Origin: Streptomyces sp. HUAS MG91
GTDB lineage: Bacteria; Actinomycetota; Actinomycetes; Streptomycetales; Streptomycetaceae
Length of the DNA: 64,000 bases
Direction: 5' to 3'
Assembly (NCBI RefSeq): GCF_040529335.1
Contig: NZ_CP159534.1
Span: 930,001-994,000 of the forward strand
A model generated the notes under the pieces. That model searched no databases and was not told the origin of the DNA. It was given only the letters and a program-made list of their open reading frames with translations. Of the stretch, positions 26,342-34,371 are shown in pieces. The position numbers were made by a program, and so were the translations under genes. Every line of letters starts with the position of its first letter. Positions within the stretch are counted from its first letter, which is position 1.

Positions 26342-27514
26342 TCATATGCTAACCCGCCCGCTCAGAGGGATGATCCCCAGGTCGGCGAAGCGCTCGCCGA
26401 TGCGCCGGTGGGCGGCCGCGTCGGGGTGCAGGCCGTCGGGCAGCGGCAGCTCGGCGTGGTCGCGCTCGCCGTAGAGGTCGAGTCCGTCCACGTAGTGCAG
26501 GTGCGGGTCGTCGGCCGCGCGCTGCTTCACGATCCGGGCCAGCTCGTCGCGGATGGTGCGCAGGGTGAGCTTCCCGAGGGCGACCTCGGCGGGATCGCCT
26601 GCCGCCATGAACGTGATCCGGCCGTCAGCGGCCCCGCGGAGGTCGGGAGCGGCGGGCCCGGGGGTGTCCTCGTGGATCGGGCAGAGGATCGGGGAGACGA
26701 CGAGCAGCGGGGCCGTCGGATGTCCCTCGCGGATCGTGTCGAGGAAGCCGTGCACGGCCGGGGTGAAGGCCCGCATGCGCATCAGGTCGCCGTTGACGAT
26801 GTTGATGCCGATCTTGACGCTGATCAGGTCGGCGGGGGTGTCGCGCAGGGCGCGCGCGGTGAACGGGTCGAGCATGGCGCCGCCGCCGAAGCCCAGGTTG
26901 ACCAGCTCGACGCCCGCGCGGGACGCGGCGAGCGCGGGCCAGGTGGTGGAGGGGCTCGCGGCGTCCGAGCCGTGGCTGATGGAGCTGCCGTGGTGCAGCC
27001 AGACGGGACGGTCCGGCGCGGGGGCGGGCTCGACGGGGGCGTCGGCGCGCAGGGCGACGAGCTCGGTCGTCTCGTTGTGCGGCAGCCAGATCTCCACGTC
27101 CTTGACGGTGTCGGGGAGTCCGGTGAAGCGCACGGTGCCGGGCGTCCCGGGCGTGTGCTCGTAGGTGCCGGCGGTCATGTCGATGGTGAGCGTGTGGCCG
27201 CCGCGCACGCTGCCCTGCCCGGCGAGCCGGCCGTCCACGATCAGGTCGTACAGGCCCTCGGGGCGCGGCGGGGCGCCGACGTAGACGCGCTTGGTCGGCA
27301 GCGTGTCCAGCTCGACGGCCGTGGCGCGGGTGCGCAGGGCGAGTCGGACGCCCGAGGCCTGGGACTCGGCCATGGCGAGCTGCCCGTCGGTGTTCTGAGC
27401 GCGCGCCCGCGCGGGCAGCCGGTGCGGCAGGAGGCCGAGCGGGGTGCGCTCGACGTCGAGGGCGCCGCGCAGCAGCTCGGCGGTGAGCGGGACGTCGATC
27501 AGGGGGGTGGTCAT
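26342..27514 (-). CDS. SGNH/GDSL-type hydrolase
   Basis: A 390-residue esterase-like enzyme. An N-terminal beta-rich jelly-roll-like domain (about 1-165) precedes the SGNH catalytic domain. Catalytic blocks are the Ser in 'HHGSSISHGSD', Gly in 'NLGFGGGAM', Asn in 'KIGINIVNGD' and the Asp-His pair in 'DGLHPDAAAH'. There is no signal peptide, so it probably acts inside the cell on a carbohydrate ester or lipid; the two-domain layout is common in carbohydrate esterases. Its ATG overlaps the TetR stop (27511-27514), so it is the regulated partner of that repressor. Confidence 0.88.
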   Translation of the reverse strand: MTTPLIDVPLTAELLRGALDVERTPLGLLPHRLPARARAQNTDGQLAMAESQASGVRLALRTRATAVELDTLPTKRVYVGAPPRPEGLYDLIVDGRLAGQGSVRGGHTLTIDMTAGTYEHTPGTPGTVRFTGLPDTVKDVEIWLPHNETTELVALRADAPVEPAPAPDRPVWLHHGSSISHGSDAASPSTTWPALAASRAGVELVNLGFGGGAMLDPFTARALRDTPADLISVKIGINIVNGDLMRMRAFTPAVHGFLDTIREGHPTAPLLVVSPILCPIHEDTPGPAAPDLRGAADGRITFMAAGDPAEVALGKLTLRTIRDELARIVKQRAADDPHLHYVDGLDLYGERDHAELPLPDGLHPDAAAHRRIGERFADLGIIPLSGRVSI

Positions 27515-28086
27515 TTCTTCTCCTCGGGCCAGTTGCGCAGCAGGGCGTCGAGCGCGTCCAGGGTGCGGGCCCAGCTCACGTCGGAGTCGGGGTCGCTGTG
27601 GCTGAAGCCGCCGCTCGTCTCCAGGCTCACGTACCCGTGGAAGACGCTGCCGAGCAGGCGGATCGCGTGTGTCTGGTCGGGTTCGGTCAGGTCGTAGCCG
27701 CGCAGCAGGGCGCGGGTCATCTGCGAGTGCCGCACTCCGGCACTGGCGACGGCGGTCTCCGGGTCGAGGCGGTACTGGGTGGAGGCATAACGGCCGGGGT
27801 GCTCGCGGGCGTAGTCGCGGTACACGTTCGCCAGGGCCGTCAGGGCGTCCTTGCCCGACCGGCCCGCGAGGGCGTCGGCCGCGCGGTCGGCGAGCTCCTG
27901 GAGGGCGATCAGCGCGATCCGGGTCTTGAGGTCGTGCGAGTTCCTGACGTGCGAGTACAGGCTCGCCACCTTGACGTCGAAGCGCCGGGCGAGCGCCGAG
28001 ACGGTCACCTGCTCGAAGCCGACCTCGTCGGCCAGCTCGGCCCCGGCCCGCGCCAGCCGTTCCGTGTTGAGCCCTGCACGCACCAT
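27511..28086 (-). CDS. TetR-family repressor
   Basis: A 191-residue regulator. The helix-turn-helix is 'GFEQVTVSALARRFDVKVAS' followed by 'LYSHVRNSHDLKTRI', the usual TetR N-terminus, and the rest is the all-helical ligand and dimer domain with a TetR_C-like 'YASTQYRLDPETAVASAGV'. The second of two ATGs (28086) fits best with the GGAAGGA ribosome site. It overlaps the SGNH hydrolase gene downstream by four bases and is divergent from the FBP gene. A perfect inverted repeat between them (28136-28156) is its probable operator, so it likely controls both sides. Confidence 0.9.
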   Translation of the reverse strand: MVRAGLNTERLARAGAELADEVGFEQVTVSALARRFDVKVASLYSHVRNSHDLKTRIALIALQELADRAADALAGRSGKDALTALANVYRDYAREHPGRYASTQYRLDPETAVASAGVRHSQMTRALLRGYDLTEPDQTHAIRLLGSVFHGYVSLETSGGFSHSDPDSDVSWARTLDALDALLRNWPEEKK

Positions 28087-28135
28087 GGCCATCCTTCCGA
28101 AACCTTTCCCCCGTTCAAGCATGACCATTATGCGT

Positions 28136-28156
28136 TTGCCTAAAACCTTTAGGCAA
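28136..28156. promoter_or_regulatory. Perfect TetR-type operator TTGCCTAAA-N3-TTTAGGCAA
   Basis: TTGCCTAAA (28136-28144), ACC, TTTAGGCAA (28148-28156): nine-base perfect arms centred in the 85 bases between the divergent TetR and FBP genes, just upstream of the FBP start. The size and symmetry are typical of TetR operators. Confidence 0.8.
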
Positions 28157-28171
28157 CTTAGCCTCGGGTAT

Positions 28172-28672
28172 ATGAAGCCACTGACCGAGACAGACATCCG
28201 CGGCGCCTTCGTGAACTGCAGCAAGGGCGAGGCGAAGCGCCTGTCCGTGCCCCGCGATCTGGCGGAGCAGCCGTGGGAGGACCTCGACTTCTTCGGCTGG
28301 CGCGACCCGCAGGCGCCGGACCGCGCCTATCTGGCGGCGGAGGTCGACGGCCGGCTGCGGGCCATCACCCTGCGGGGCGCGCAGTCGGCGATGTCCTGGC
28401 AGACGCGGCGCAGCATGTGCTCGATGTGCGTCACGACGCACACCGGCGGGGTGGCGCTGCTCGTCGCGCCGAAGGCGGGCAAGGCCGGGAAGCAGGGCGA
28501 CTCGGTGGGCGCCTACATCTGCAGCGATCTGGCCTGCTCGCTGTACGTGCGCGGGCTCAAGGACGCGGGCGCCGGCGCCCGGATGCACGAGACGCTGACG
28601 CTGGAGGAGAAGATCGAGCGGACCGTGGCGAACGTCGCGGCGTTCATCGCGAAGGTCACCGCCACCGCCTGA
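28172..28672 (+). CDS. FBP-domain (FusB/FusC-type treble-clef zinc finger) protein
   Basis: A 166-residue protein related to the C-terminal zinc-binding domain of FusB/FusC, which bind elongation factor G and free stalled ribosomes from fusidic acid. Four zinc cysteines are seen as 'SMCSMCVTTH' and 'YICSDLACSLYVRG', the treble-clef pattern, and the preceding 'FFGWRDP' and 'RGAQSAMSW' blocks are family landmarks. It may bind EF-G or ribosomes; whether it confers resistance is unknown. The ATG at 28172 has no strong ribosome site. The gene lies immediately after the operator of the divergent TetR and its stop abuts that of the converging TPR gene. Confidence 0.85.
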   Translation: MKPLTETDIRGAFVNCSKGEAKRLSVPRDLAEQPWEDLDFFGWRDPQAPDRAYLAAEVDGRLRAITLRGAQSAMSWQTRRSMCSMCVTTHTGGVALLVAPKAGKAGKQGDSVGAYICSDLACSLYVRGLKDAGAGARMHETLTLEEKIERTVANVAAFIAKVTATA

Positions 28673-30364
28673 TCAGCCCTCCCCCGCACAGCAGCCGGTC
28701 CCGGCCGTCGTGCGGCAGAAGCAGGACGCGGTCACGGGTACGTCGGCGAGCGCGGCCGCGAGGGTCAGCTGCTGCGCGACGATGCGCGCCTCACCCTCCC
28801 GGCCGAGCCGCACCAGGCACTCGTGGAAGCCGTGCAGCGCCCAGACGTTGCCGGGATGCTGCCGGGCCCGCGGCACGCTGTCGTCGAGCCCCAGGTCGGC
28901 GCGGTACACGGCCTCGGCCTCCGCGACCCGGTCCTGTTCGAGCAGGAGCGCCCCGAGCGCGTGCCGGGCCGGCTGCATCCAGCCCCAGGGTTCGTCGTAG
29001 GGCAGGGTGTCGTCCAGCTCCACGGAGTGCCGCAGGGCCGTGAACGCCTCCTCGAACTCCCCCTTGCGGTAGGCGAGTTCACCGTCGAGCATCCGCGCGG
29101 CGATCGCCAGGATGTCGGCGCAGGTGTTGTTGAACAGCATGCGGGTGTCGGGGACCTGGGCGAGCGCGGCGCGGAAGAGGTCCCGCTCGGTCCCGGCCCG
29201 GTCGACGTGGCCGGTGGCCGCGAGGGCGACGCCGCGCGCGTAGTGCAGCATGGCGGTGGTCACGCAGTACAGCTTCGGGTCGCCGGGCAGCGGCAGTTCG
29301 AGCAGTTCGGCCCAGCGTCCGAAGCGGACGAGGGCGTGCACCCGCATCGCGACGAACCCTTCGAGCCAGTCGGCCATGGGCGGGCTCTGTACGCGCAACA
29401 GCTCCTCGGGCACGGCCTCCTCGAGCCGTCGCACGGTGTCCATGGCGTCCTGGCGGCGGCCGAGGAACATCGCGCCGTAGAGCTTGAAGTGGAGGTTGTG
29501 GCACCGGTAGAGGGTGTAGAAGTTCAGCTCCCCCGCCCTGGCCCGGTACTTCTCGTCGGCGGCGATCGCCGCCGTGTTGTCGGTGAGCACCCGCCGGTAG
29601 TCGCCGCACAGCACCTCCAGGTGCGAGGGCATGTGCTCCAGGTGCCCCGCGTCGGGCACCAGGCCGCGCAGCCGGTCACCGGCCGGCAGGGCCAGCTCGG
29701 GGGTCGGGGACATCTCCATCAGGTGGATGTACGCGTGCAGCAGCCCCGGGTGGTGTGCCCCGGCGGCGCCGGCCATGGCCCGCTCGATGACCTCGCGCGC
29801 CTCGACGGTACGGGCGCCGGGCGCGGGCTGCCCGGAACGGATGTCCCACAACTGCCAGGGGGTGAGGTTCATGAGTGCGTCGGCGTACAGGGCGGCCACG
29901 TCGAGGTCGTCGGGGGCGCGCCGGTGCACGGCGCGCATACGGTCGGCGTACGCCGTGTTCCAGACGGCACATTCCTCGGCGGATGCGGCGGTGGCCTGCG
30001 GATAGCGGGCCCGCAGCGCCTCGATCAGCTCCCGCTCGACCGGGCCGGCGTCGGTGTCCAGGGCCTTGGCGAGTGCGCGCCGCACGGCGGCGTGGGTCCG
30101 CTCGACGGTCTCGGCGAGCTCCTGCGCGTCGAAGAACTCCCAGGGCTTGTTGTAGTTGGGGCCGAGGGCGTACGCCAGGCCCCACTCCGCCATGGCGCAC
30201 TCGGGGTCGGCCGCCGCGGCCGCCTCGAAGCAGCGGACGGCCTCCTCGTGGTTGAAGGCGTACGTCCAGTTCAGGCCGCGGTCGAACCAGATCTGCGCCG
30301 CGGTGGACGTGGTGGTCACGGGACGGGTGTGGTGGCCGAGGTCGAAGTAGTCCTGGTGGTCCAT
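28673..30364 (-). CDS. Tetratricopeptide-repeat protein
   Basis: A 563-residue soluble protein made largely of TPR-like helical pairs, for example 'HEEAVRCFEAAAAADPECAM' at about 40-60, 'RGVALAATGHVDRA' and 'ALGALLLEQDRVAEAEAVY'. Conserved features include 'FDRGLNWTYAFNHEEA' and 'LLHAYIHLMEMSP'. The last 20 residues contain three Cys ('ASCFCRTTAGTGCC'), unusual and possibly metal-binding. The exact role is unknown; homologues are simply annotated as TPR proteins. I chose ATG 30364 because GAGGAG lies eight bases upstream; a GTG at 30373 would overlap that site. Confidence 0.85.
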   Translation of the reverse strand: MDHQDYFDLGHHTRPVTTTSTAAQIWFDRGLNWTYAFNHEEAVRCFEAAAAADPECAMAEWGLAYALGPNYNKPWEFFDAQELAETVERTHAAVRRALAKALDTDAGPVERELIEALRARYPQATAASAEECAVWNTAYADRMRAVHRRAPDDLDVAALYADALMNLTPWQLWDIRSGQPAPGARTVEAREVIERAMAGAAGAHHPGLLHAYIHLMEMSPTPELALPAGDRLRGLVPDAGHLEHMPSHLEVLCGDYRRVLTDNTAAIAADEKYRARAGELNFYTLYRCHNLHFKLYGAMFLGRRQDAMDTVRRLEEAVPEELLRVQSPPMADWLEGFVAMRVHALVRFGRWAELLELPLPGDPKLYCVTTAMLHYARGVALAATGHVDRAGTERDLFRAALAQVPDTRMLFNNTCADILAIAARMLDGELAYRKGEFEEAFTALRHSVELDDTLPYDEPWGWMQPARHALGALLLEQDRVAEAEAVYRADLGLDDSVPRARQHPGNVWALHGFHECLVRLGREGEARIVAQQLTLAAALADVPVTASCFCRTTAGTGCCAGEG

Positions 30365-30544
30365 GTGCGGCACTCCTCGTCACGGTCGGGGCCTTGCGCC
30401 CATGGCCCTGTCCTACCGGGACCGCGGGGGCGGCGGCCAGTGCGCCGCAGAGCCTCGCGGACCGTGAGACCGGCCGGCGCATGAGCCCGGCGCGCGCGGG
30501 TAGCAGCGTGCACTGAGATCGTTCCGGCACAGCCCGTGAGCAGG

Positions 30545-30584
30545 GTGTCCGAATAACGAACACCGCGTTTTGATCATCGGACAC
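30545..30584. promoter_or_regulatory. Spaced inverted repeat upstream of the amino-acid permease
   Basis: GTGTCCGA (30545-30552) and its exact complement TCGGACAC (30577-30584) flank 24 AT-richer bases. It lies in the 337-base gap between the divergent TPR and permease genes, which otherwise shows no gene. It could be an operator pair or an RNA hairpin in the permease leader. Confidence 0.4.
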
Positions 30585-30701
30585 TGCCCGCATACTGGGC
30601 CGACCTCGTCTCACATCACGGACCAGCCGACCAGCCTCGGGCCGCCCCACGGACCGCGTCAGCGGACCAACCGGCCCGGTCAGCGCAGAACGGGTACGAC
30701 C

Positions 30702-32120
30702 TTGACCAGCACCCCCACATCCGTCGCCGAACGGCACCCGGACGCCCCGCACAGTCCCGATCCGGGAGCGGAGACCGGGCTCTCGCACGGGCTCAAGCAG
30801 CGCCACCTCTCCATGATCGCCCTCGGCGGCGTGATCGGCGCCGGGCTCTTCGTCGGTTCCGGCGCGGGCATCGCCGCCGCGGGTCCGGCGGTCGTGCTGC
30901 TGTTCGCCGCCGCCGGTGCGGTCGTCATGCTGATCATGCGGATGCTCGGCGAGATGTCGGCGGCCCGCCCGGCCACCGGCTCGTTCTCCGTGCACGCCGA
31001 GAAGGAACTCGGCGCCTGGGCCGGGGCCACCTCCGGCTGGACGTACTGGACGATGCTCTGCTGCGGCGTGGCGGCGGAGGCCACGGCGGCCGGGCAGATC
31101 ATGCACGGCTGGGTGCCGTTCCTGCCCGCGTACGGCTGGGTCGCCGTCTTCATGGCGTTCTTCTGCGCGAGCAACCTGCTCGCCGTGCGCAACTTCGGCG
31201 AGTTCGAGTTCGTCTTCTCCGCGCTCAAGGTCACCGCGATCTGCGCCTTCCTGGTGCTCGGCGTGCTCGGCATCTGCGGCGTCTTCGGCGACGCCCCCGG
31301 CACCTCGAACCTCACCGGCGACGGCGGCTTCTTCCCGACCGGCACCGCCGGGCTGATCGCCGGTCTGCTGACGGCCGTGTTCGCGTACGGCGGTCTGGAG
31401 ACCGTCACCATCGCCGCCGCCGAGTCCGACAAGCCCCGCGAGAACGTGGCCCGCGCCGTGCGCACCGCCGTCTGGCGCATCGCCCTCTTCTACGTCGGCT
31501 CCATGGCCCTGGTCGTCATCCTGGTCCCCTGGGACAAGCCGTCCGTCGCCACCGACGGTCCGTACGTCACCGTCCTGGACCAGCTCGGCATCCCGGCGGC
31601 CGGCACGATCATGCAGGTCGTCATCCTGGTGGCCCTGCTGTCCGCGATGAACGCCAACATCTACGGGTCCTCGCGCATGGCGTACTCGCTGGTGAGCCGG
31701 GGCCTCGGCCCGCGCTTCATCGGCCGGGTGAACCGTGGTGTCCCGATGGCCGCGGTCCTCGCCTCCTGCGCCTTCGGCTTCTTCGCGGTCTTCGCCGGCA
31801 TCTGGTGGCCGGACACCGTCTTCACCTGGCTGATGAACACCACCGGTGTCGCCGTCCTCGTCGGCTGGGTCTTCATCTGTCTGACCCAGCTGCGGATGCG
31901 CCGCCGTCTGGAGCGCGAGTCGCCGGAGTTGCTGACCGTGCCCATGTGGGGCTTCCCGTACCTGACCTGGGTCGCCCTGCTGGCGATCGCCGGTGTGTTC
32001 GTCGCGATGGCCACCACCGCGAGCGGCCGCGACCAGCTGTACGTCTCCGCGATCCTGGTCGGCGCGCTGGCCCTCGGCGGGTACGTCAAGCAGCGCAAGG
32101 ACCTGCGCGCGGCCGCCTGA
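30702..32120 (+). CDS. Amino-acid permease (APC superfamily, AAT family)
   Basis: A 472-residue, 12-helix transporter of the APC superfamily. Signature at the first helix: 'GLKQRHLSMIALGGVIGAGL' with 'FVGSGAGIAAAGPAV', matching the GABA/proline/aromatic permease family, and 'MRMLGEMSAARPATGSFSVH' after helix 2. It imports amino acids with protons. The TTG at 30702 is chosen because it gives a normal 20-residue tail before the first conserved block; upstream in-frame sequence is unlike protein. The substrate is not predictable. A hairpin follows at 32139-32169. Confidence 0.9.
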   Translation: MTSTPTSVAERHPDAPHSPDPGAETGLSHGLKQRHLSMIALGGVIGAGLFVGSGAGIAAAGPAVVLLFAAAGAVVMLIMRMLGEMSAARPATGSFSVHAEKELGAWAGATSGWTYWTMLCCGVAAEATAAGQIMHGWVPFLPAYGWVAVFMAFFCASNLLAVRNFGEFEFVFSALKVTAICAFLVLGVLGICGVFGDAPGTSNLTGDGGFFPTGTAGLIAGLLTAVFAYGGLETVTIAAAESDKPRENVARAVRTAVWRIALFYVGSMALVVILVPWDKPSVATDGPYVTVLDQLGIPAAGTIMQVVILVALLSAMNANIYGSSRMAYSLVSRGLGPRFIGRVNRGVPMAAVLASCAFGFFAVFAGIWWPDTVFTWLMNTTGVAVLVGWVFICLTQLRMRRRLERESPELLTVPMWGFPYLTWVALLAIAGVFVAMATTASGRDQLYVSAILVGALALGGYVKQRKDLRAAA

Positions 32121-32138
32121 TCCGTACCGCGCGGCGAC

Positions 32139-32169
32139 AAGGGGCGTCCCGCCGACCGGGCCGCCCCTT
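32139..32169 (+). terminator. Hairpin terminator after the permease
   Basis: AAGGGGCG (32139-32146) pairs with CGCCCCTT (32162-32169) and is followed by a short T run. Confidence 0.65.
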
Positions 32170-32224
32170 TCCGCCATATGAGACGGGATTCTCACCTTCC
32201 GCCTCGGTCCTTAGAGTGGCGCAC

Positions 32225-32308
32225 ATGTTCGGACCCGCCCGTCAGCTGGCTCTCGCGCTCTTCGCGGCAACGCCGTGGAGCGTCGACGACGCGCTCTGTC
32301 GCCGCTGA
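32225..32308 (+). CDS. Putative 27-residue leader peptide ahead of the sulfur transporter
   Basis: MFGPARQLALALFAATPW followed by SVDDALCRR and stop. The C-terminal ALCRR resembles the Streptomyces leader peptides that precede sulfur-assimilation genes and end in (S/A)xxCR; ribosome stalling at the Cys codon is thought to control downstream expression. It stops 68 bases before the YeeE/YedE transporter start. The fit to the leader family is partial, with one Cys only. Confidence 0.5.
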   Translation: MFGPARQLALALFAATPWSVDDALCRR

Positions 32309-32376
32309 CGCCCCGCCGCGCCGTGCGCGCGGCCCTCCTCGGTCCGTCCTTTCTCCCTGCCTCCCCGGAGTCCCCC

Positions 32377-33657
32377 TTGACCACCGCCCCCGCGGCCGGG
32401 GCGCCGCCCCGCGCCGGCCTGCTCTCCCCCGCTCCCACCTCCGCTCCGGCGCCGGACGCCGAGGCGGCCCCGCCGGTGCGGCGGGTGCCGCTCGCCGTGG
32501 CCGGTGTCGTCGGCGCCGCGCTCGTCGCCTACGTCTTCGCCCGGCACGGCGCCAAGCCGGGCGTCCTGCTGCTGCTCGGCACCGGGCTCGGCTTCGCCCT
32601 GTTCCACTCCCGGTTCGGGTTCACGTCCGCCTGGCGGCAGTTGGTCGCCGTCGGCAACGGCGCGGGACTGCGCGCCCACACCCTGCTCCTCGGCACCACC
32701 GCGACCCTCTTCGCGCTGATCATCGGCACCGGCAGCGGGTTGTTCGGGTCGGTGCCCGCGCCCAGCGCGGGGCCGATCGGCGTCGGACTGCTGATCGGCG
32801 CGTTCCTCTTCGCGGTCGGCATGCAGCTGGGCGGCGCCTGCGCCTCCGGCACCTTGTTCGCCGTCGGTTCGGGGCAGAGCACGATCGTGCTCACGCTCTT
32901 CGGCTTCATCACCGGATCGACCCTGGCCGCCTGGCAGTTCGGGCTCTGGAGCGATCTGCCCGCGTTCGACCCGTACGTGCTCTCCGATCACGTCGGCTGG
33001 TTCGGTTCCTGGGCGGTGACGATCGTGGCGCTGGCGGCGGTCTGGTTCGTCGCGCGCGCCGTGCAGGCCCGCCGCAATCCGCCGCCGATCGGCACCCCGC
33101 CGTCCGCGCGCGGTGCGCTCGCCCGTACGGTGCGGGGCTCCTGGCCGCTCGCCGTCGGTGCCGTCGTGCTCGCCGTGCTCGGCGCCGGAGTGCTGCTCGT
33201 GTCGGGCGGCGCCTGGGGCATCACCAGCGCGTTCGCGCTGTGGGGTTCGAAGCTGGCCGGCGTGTTCGGCGCCTCCCCCGAGAGCTGGGCGTTCTGGCAG
33301 CAGCCGGGCAGCTCGGCGCAGTTGGCGGGGCCGGTGCTCGCCGACAAGAACAGCCTCACCGACATCGGCATCATGGTCGGCGCCGCCGTGGCCGCGGCGG
33401 CCGGCGGGGTGTGGAAGCTGCACCGCGGCATCCCCGCCCGCACGGCGCTCGCCGCGGTCGTCGGCGGCATCCTCATGGGCATCGGCGCGCGGCTGGCGGG
33501 CGGCTGCAACATCGGCGCCTACCTGGCCGGGATCGCGTCCGGCTCCCTGCACGGCTGGCTCTGGGGCGCCATCGCCCTCGCCGGTACCTGGGCCGGTCTG
33601 CGCCTGCGTCCCCTGTTCGGCCTCGGCAACCCCAAGCCGGCCGACAGCGTCTGCTGA
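32377..33657 (+). CDS. YeeE/YedE-family sulfur-compound transporter (TsuA-like)
   Basis: A 426-residue membrane protein with about ten or more hydrophobic segments. It belongs to the YeeE/YedE family, whose structurally known member takes up thiosulfate by passing it along three conserved cysteines. Two of these are clear here: 'GGACASGTLFAVGSG' near 153 and 'LAGGCNIGAYLAGIASGS' near 375; the chain ends in Cys426. The TTG at 32377 is preceded by GGAG at six bases, which decides the start. The N-terminal 35 residues are Ala/Pro-rich and cytoplasmic. The likely cysteine leader peptide just upstream supports a role in sulfur supply. Confidence 0.88.
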   Translation: MTTAPAAGAPPRAGLLSPAPTSAPAPDAEAAPPVRRVPLAVAGVVGAALVAYVFARHGAKPGVLLLLGTGLGFALFHSRFGFTSAWRQLVAVGNGAGLRAHTLLLGTTATLFALIIGTGSGLFGSVPAPSAGPIGVGLLIGAFLFAVGMQLGGACASGTLFAVGSGQSTIVLTLFGFITGSTLAAWQFGLWSDLPAFDPYVLSDHVGWFGSWAVTIVALAAVWFVARAVQARRNPPPIGTPPSARGALARTVRGSWPLAVGAVVLAVLGAGVLLVSGGAWGITSAFALWGSKLAGVFGASPESWAFWQQPGSSAQLAGPVLADKNSLTDIGIMVGAAVAAAAGGVWKLHRGIPARTALAAVVGGILMGIGARLAGGCNIGAYLAGIASGSLHGWLWGAIALAGTWAGLRLRPLFGLGNPKPADSVC

Positions 33658-33675
33658 CGGCCGGCGCGCCGGTCC

Positions 33676-34269
33676 TCACGCCCCGGGGACGACGAGATCG
33701 GCGCGGCGCCGCGGGCGGGTGGTGGCCAGATAGTGCTCCTCGGCCGCCCGCCAGCGGGCCTCCCAGTCGAGGGGCCCGTGGTCGTGGCCGCGCTCGCGCA
33801 GCCGCCGCATGGACTCCTCGGGCGGTGTGTCGACGTACACCAGAAGATCGTAGAAACCGGCGAGTTCGGGGCGTGCCGTGTAGACGCCCTCGACCACGAC
33901 GATGCCCGTTCGGGCAACGGTGTGGACCTCACCGGGCGCGAGCGCGCCGGTCTCCCAGTCGTAGCGGCCGTAGCGCGCGGCCTGGCCCGAGGCGAGCGGG
34001 AGCAGCACCTCGTCGCGCAGGCGCTGCCAGTCGAAGTAGCGGTCGCAGCCCTCGGCGGGGGTGAGCGCGGCACGTTCCGCCTGGTCCATCGGCCGGTAGA
34101 AGTCGTCTCCGTGCACGACGGCGGCGCCGCACAGCTCGGCGAGGGCGGCGGCCAGGGTCGACTTGCCCGAGCCCCCCATCCCGTCGAGCGCGACGAGTGC
34201 GAACCCGCAGCGGGTACGGGTGGACAGGGCGGCGGCCACGTGGTCGGCGGCTGTCCGGATCTTTGTCAT
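33676..34269 (-). CDS. Uridine-kinase-like P-loop kinase
   Basis: A 197-residue P-loop kinase. Walker A is 'LDGMGGSGKSTLAAAL' at 29-44, the substrate-side segment 'VVHGDDFYRPM', and a later 'VVVEGVYTARPEL' resembling the Walker B and lid region of uridine and phosphoribulokinase relatives. Such proteins phosphorylate nucleosides or pantothenate-like small molecules; the substrate here is unclear. It is transcribed alone, divergent from the RCK protein. Confidence 0.82.
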   Translation of the reverse strand: MTKIRTAADHVAAALSTRTRCGFALVALDGMGGSGKSTLAAALAELCGAAVVHGDDFYRPMDQAERAALTPAEGCDRYFDWQRLRDEVLLPLASGQAARYGRYDWETGALAPGEVHTVARTGIVVVEGVYTARPELAGFYDLLVYVDTPPEESMRRLRERGHDHGPLDWEARWRAAEEHYLATTRPRRRADLVVPGA

Positions 34270-34371
34270 GGGAGATCATCGTGACCGATCGGGCGCGCGC
34301 AGGGAAGAGTCCGGGCACCGGGTCCTCACAAACGTAGCCGCGCGGCCCTGTCGGCCGGTTGACTGGGTCCC

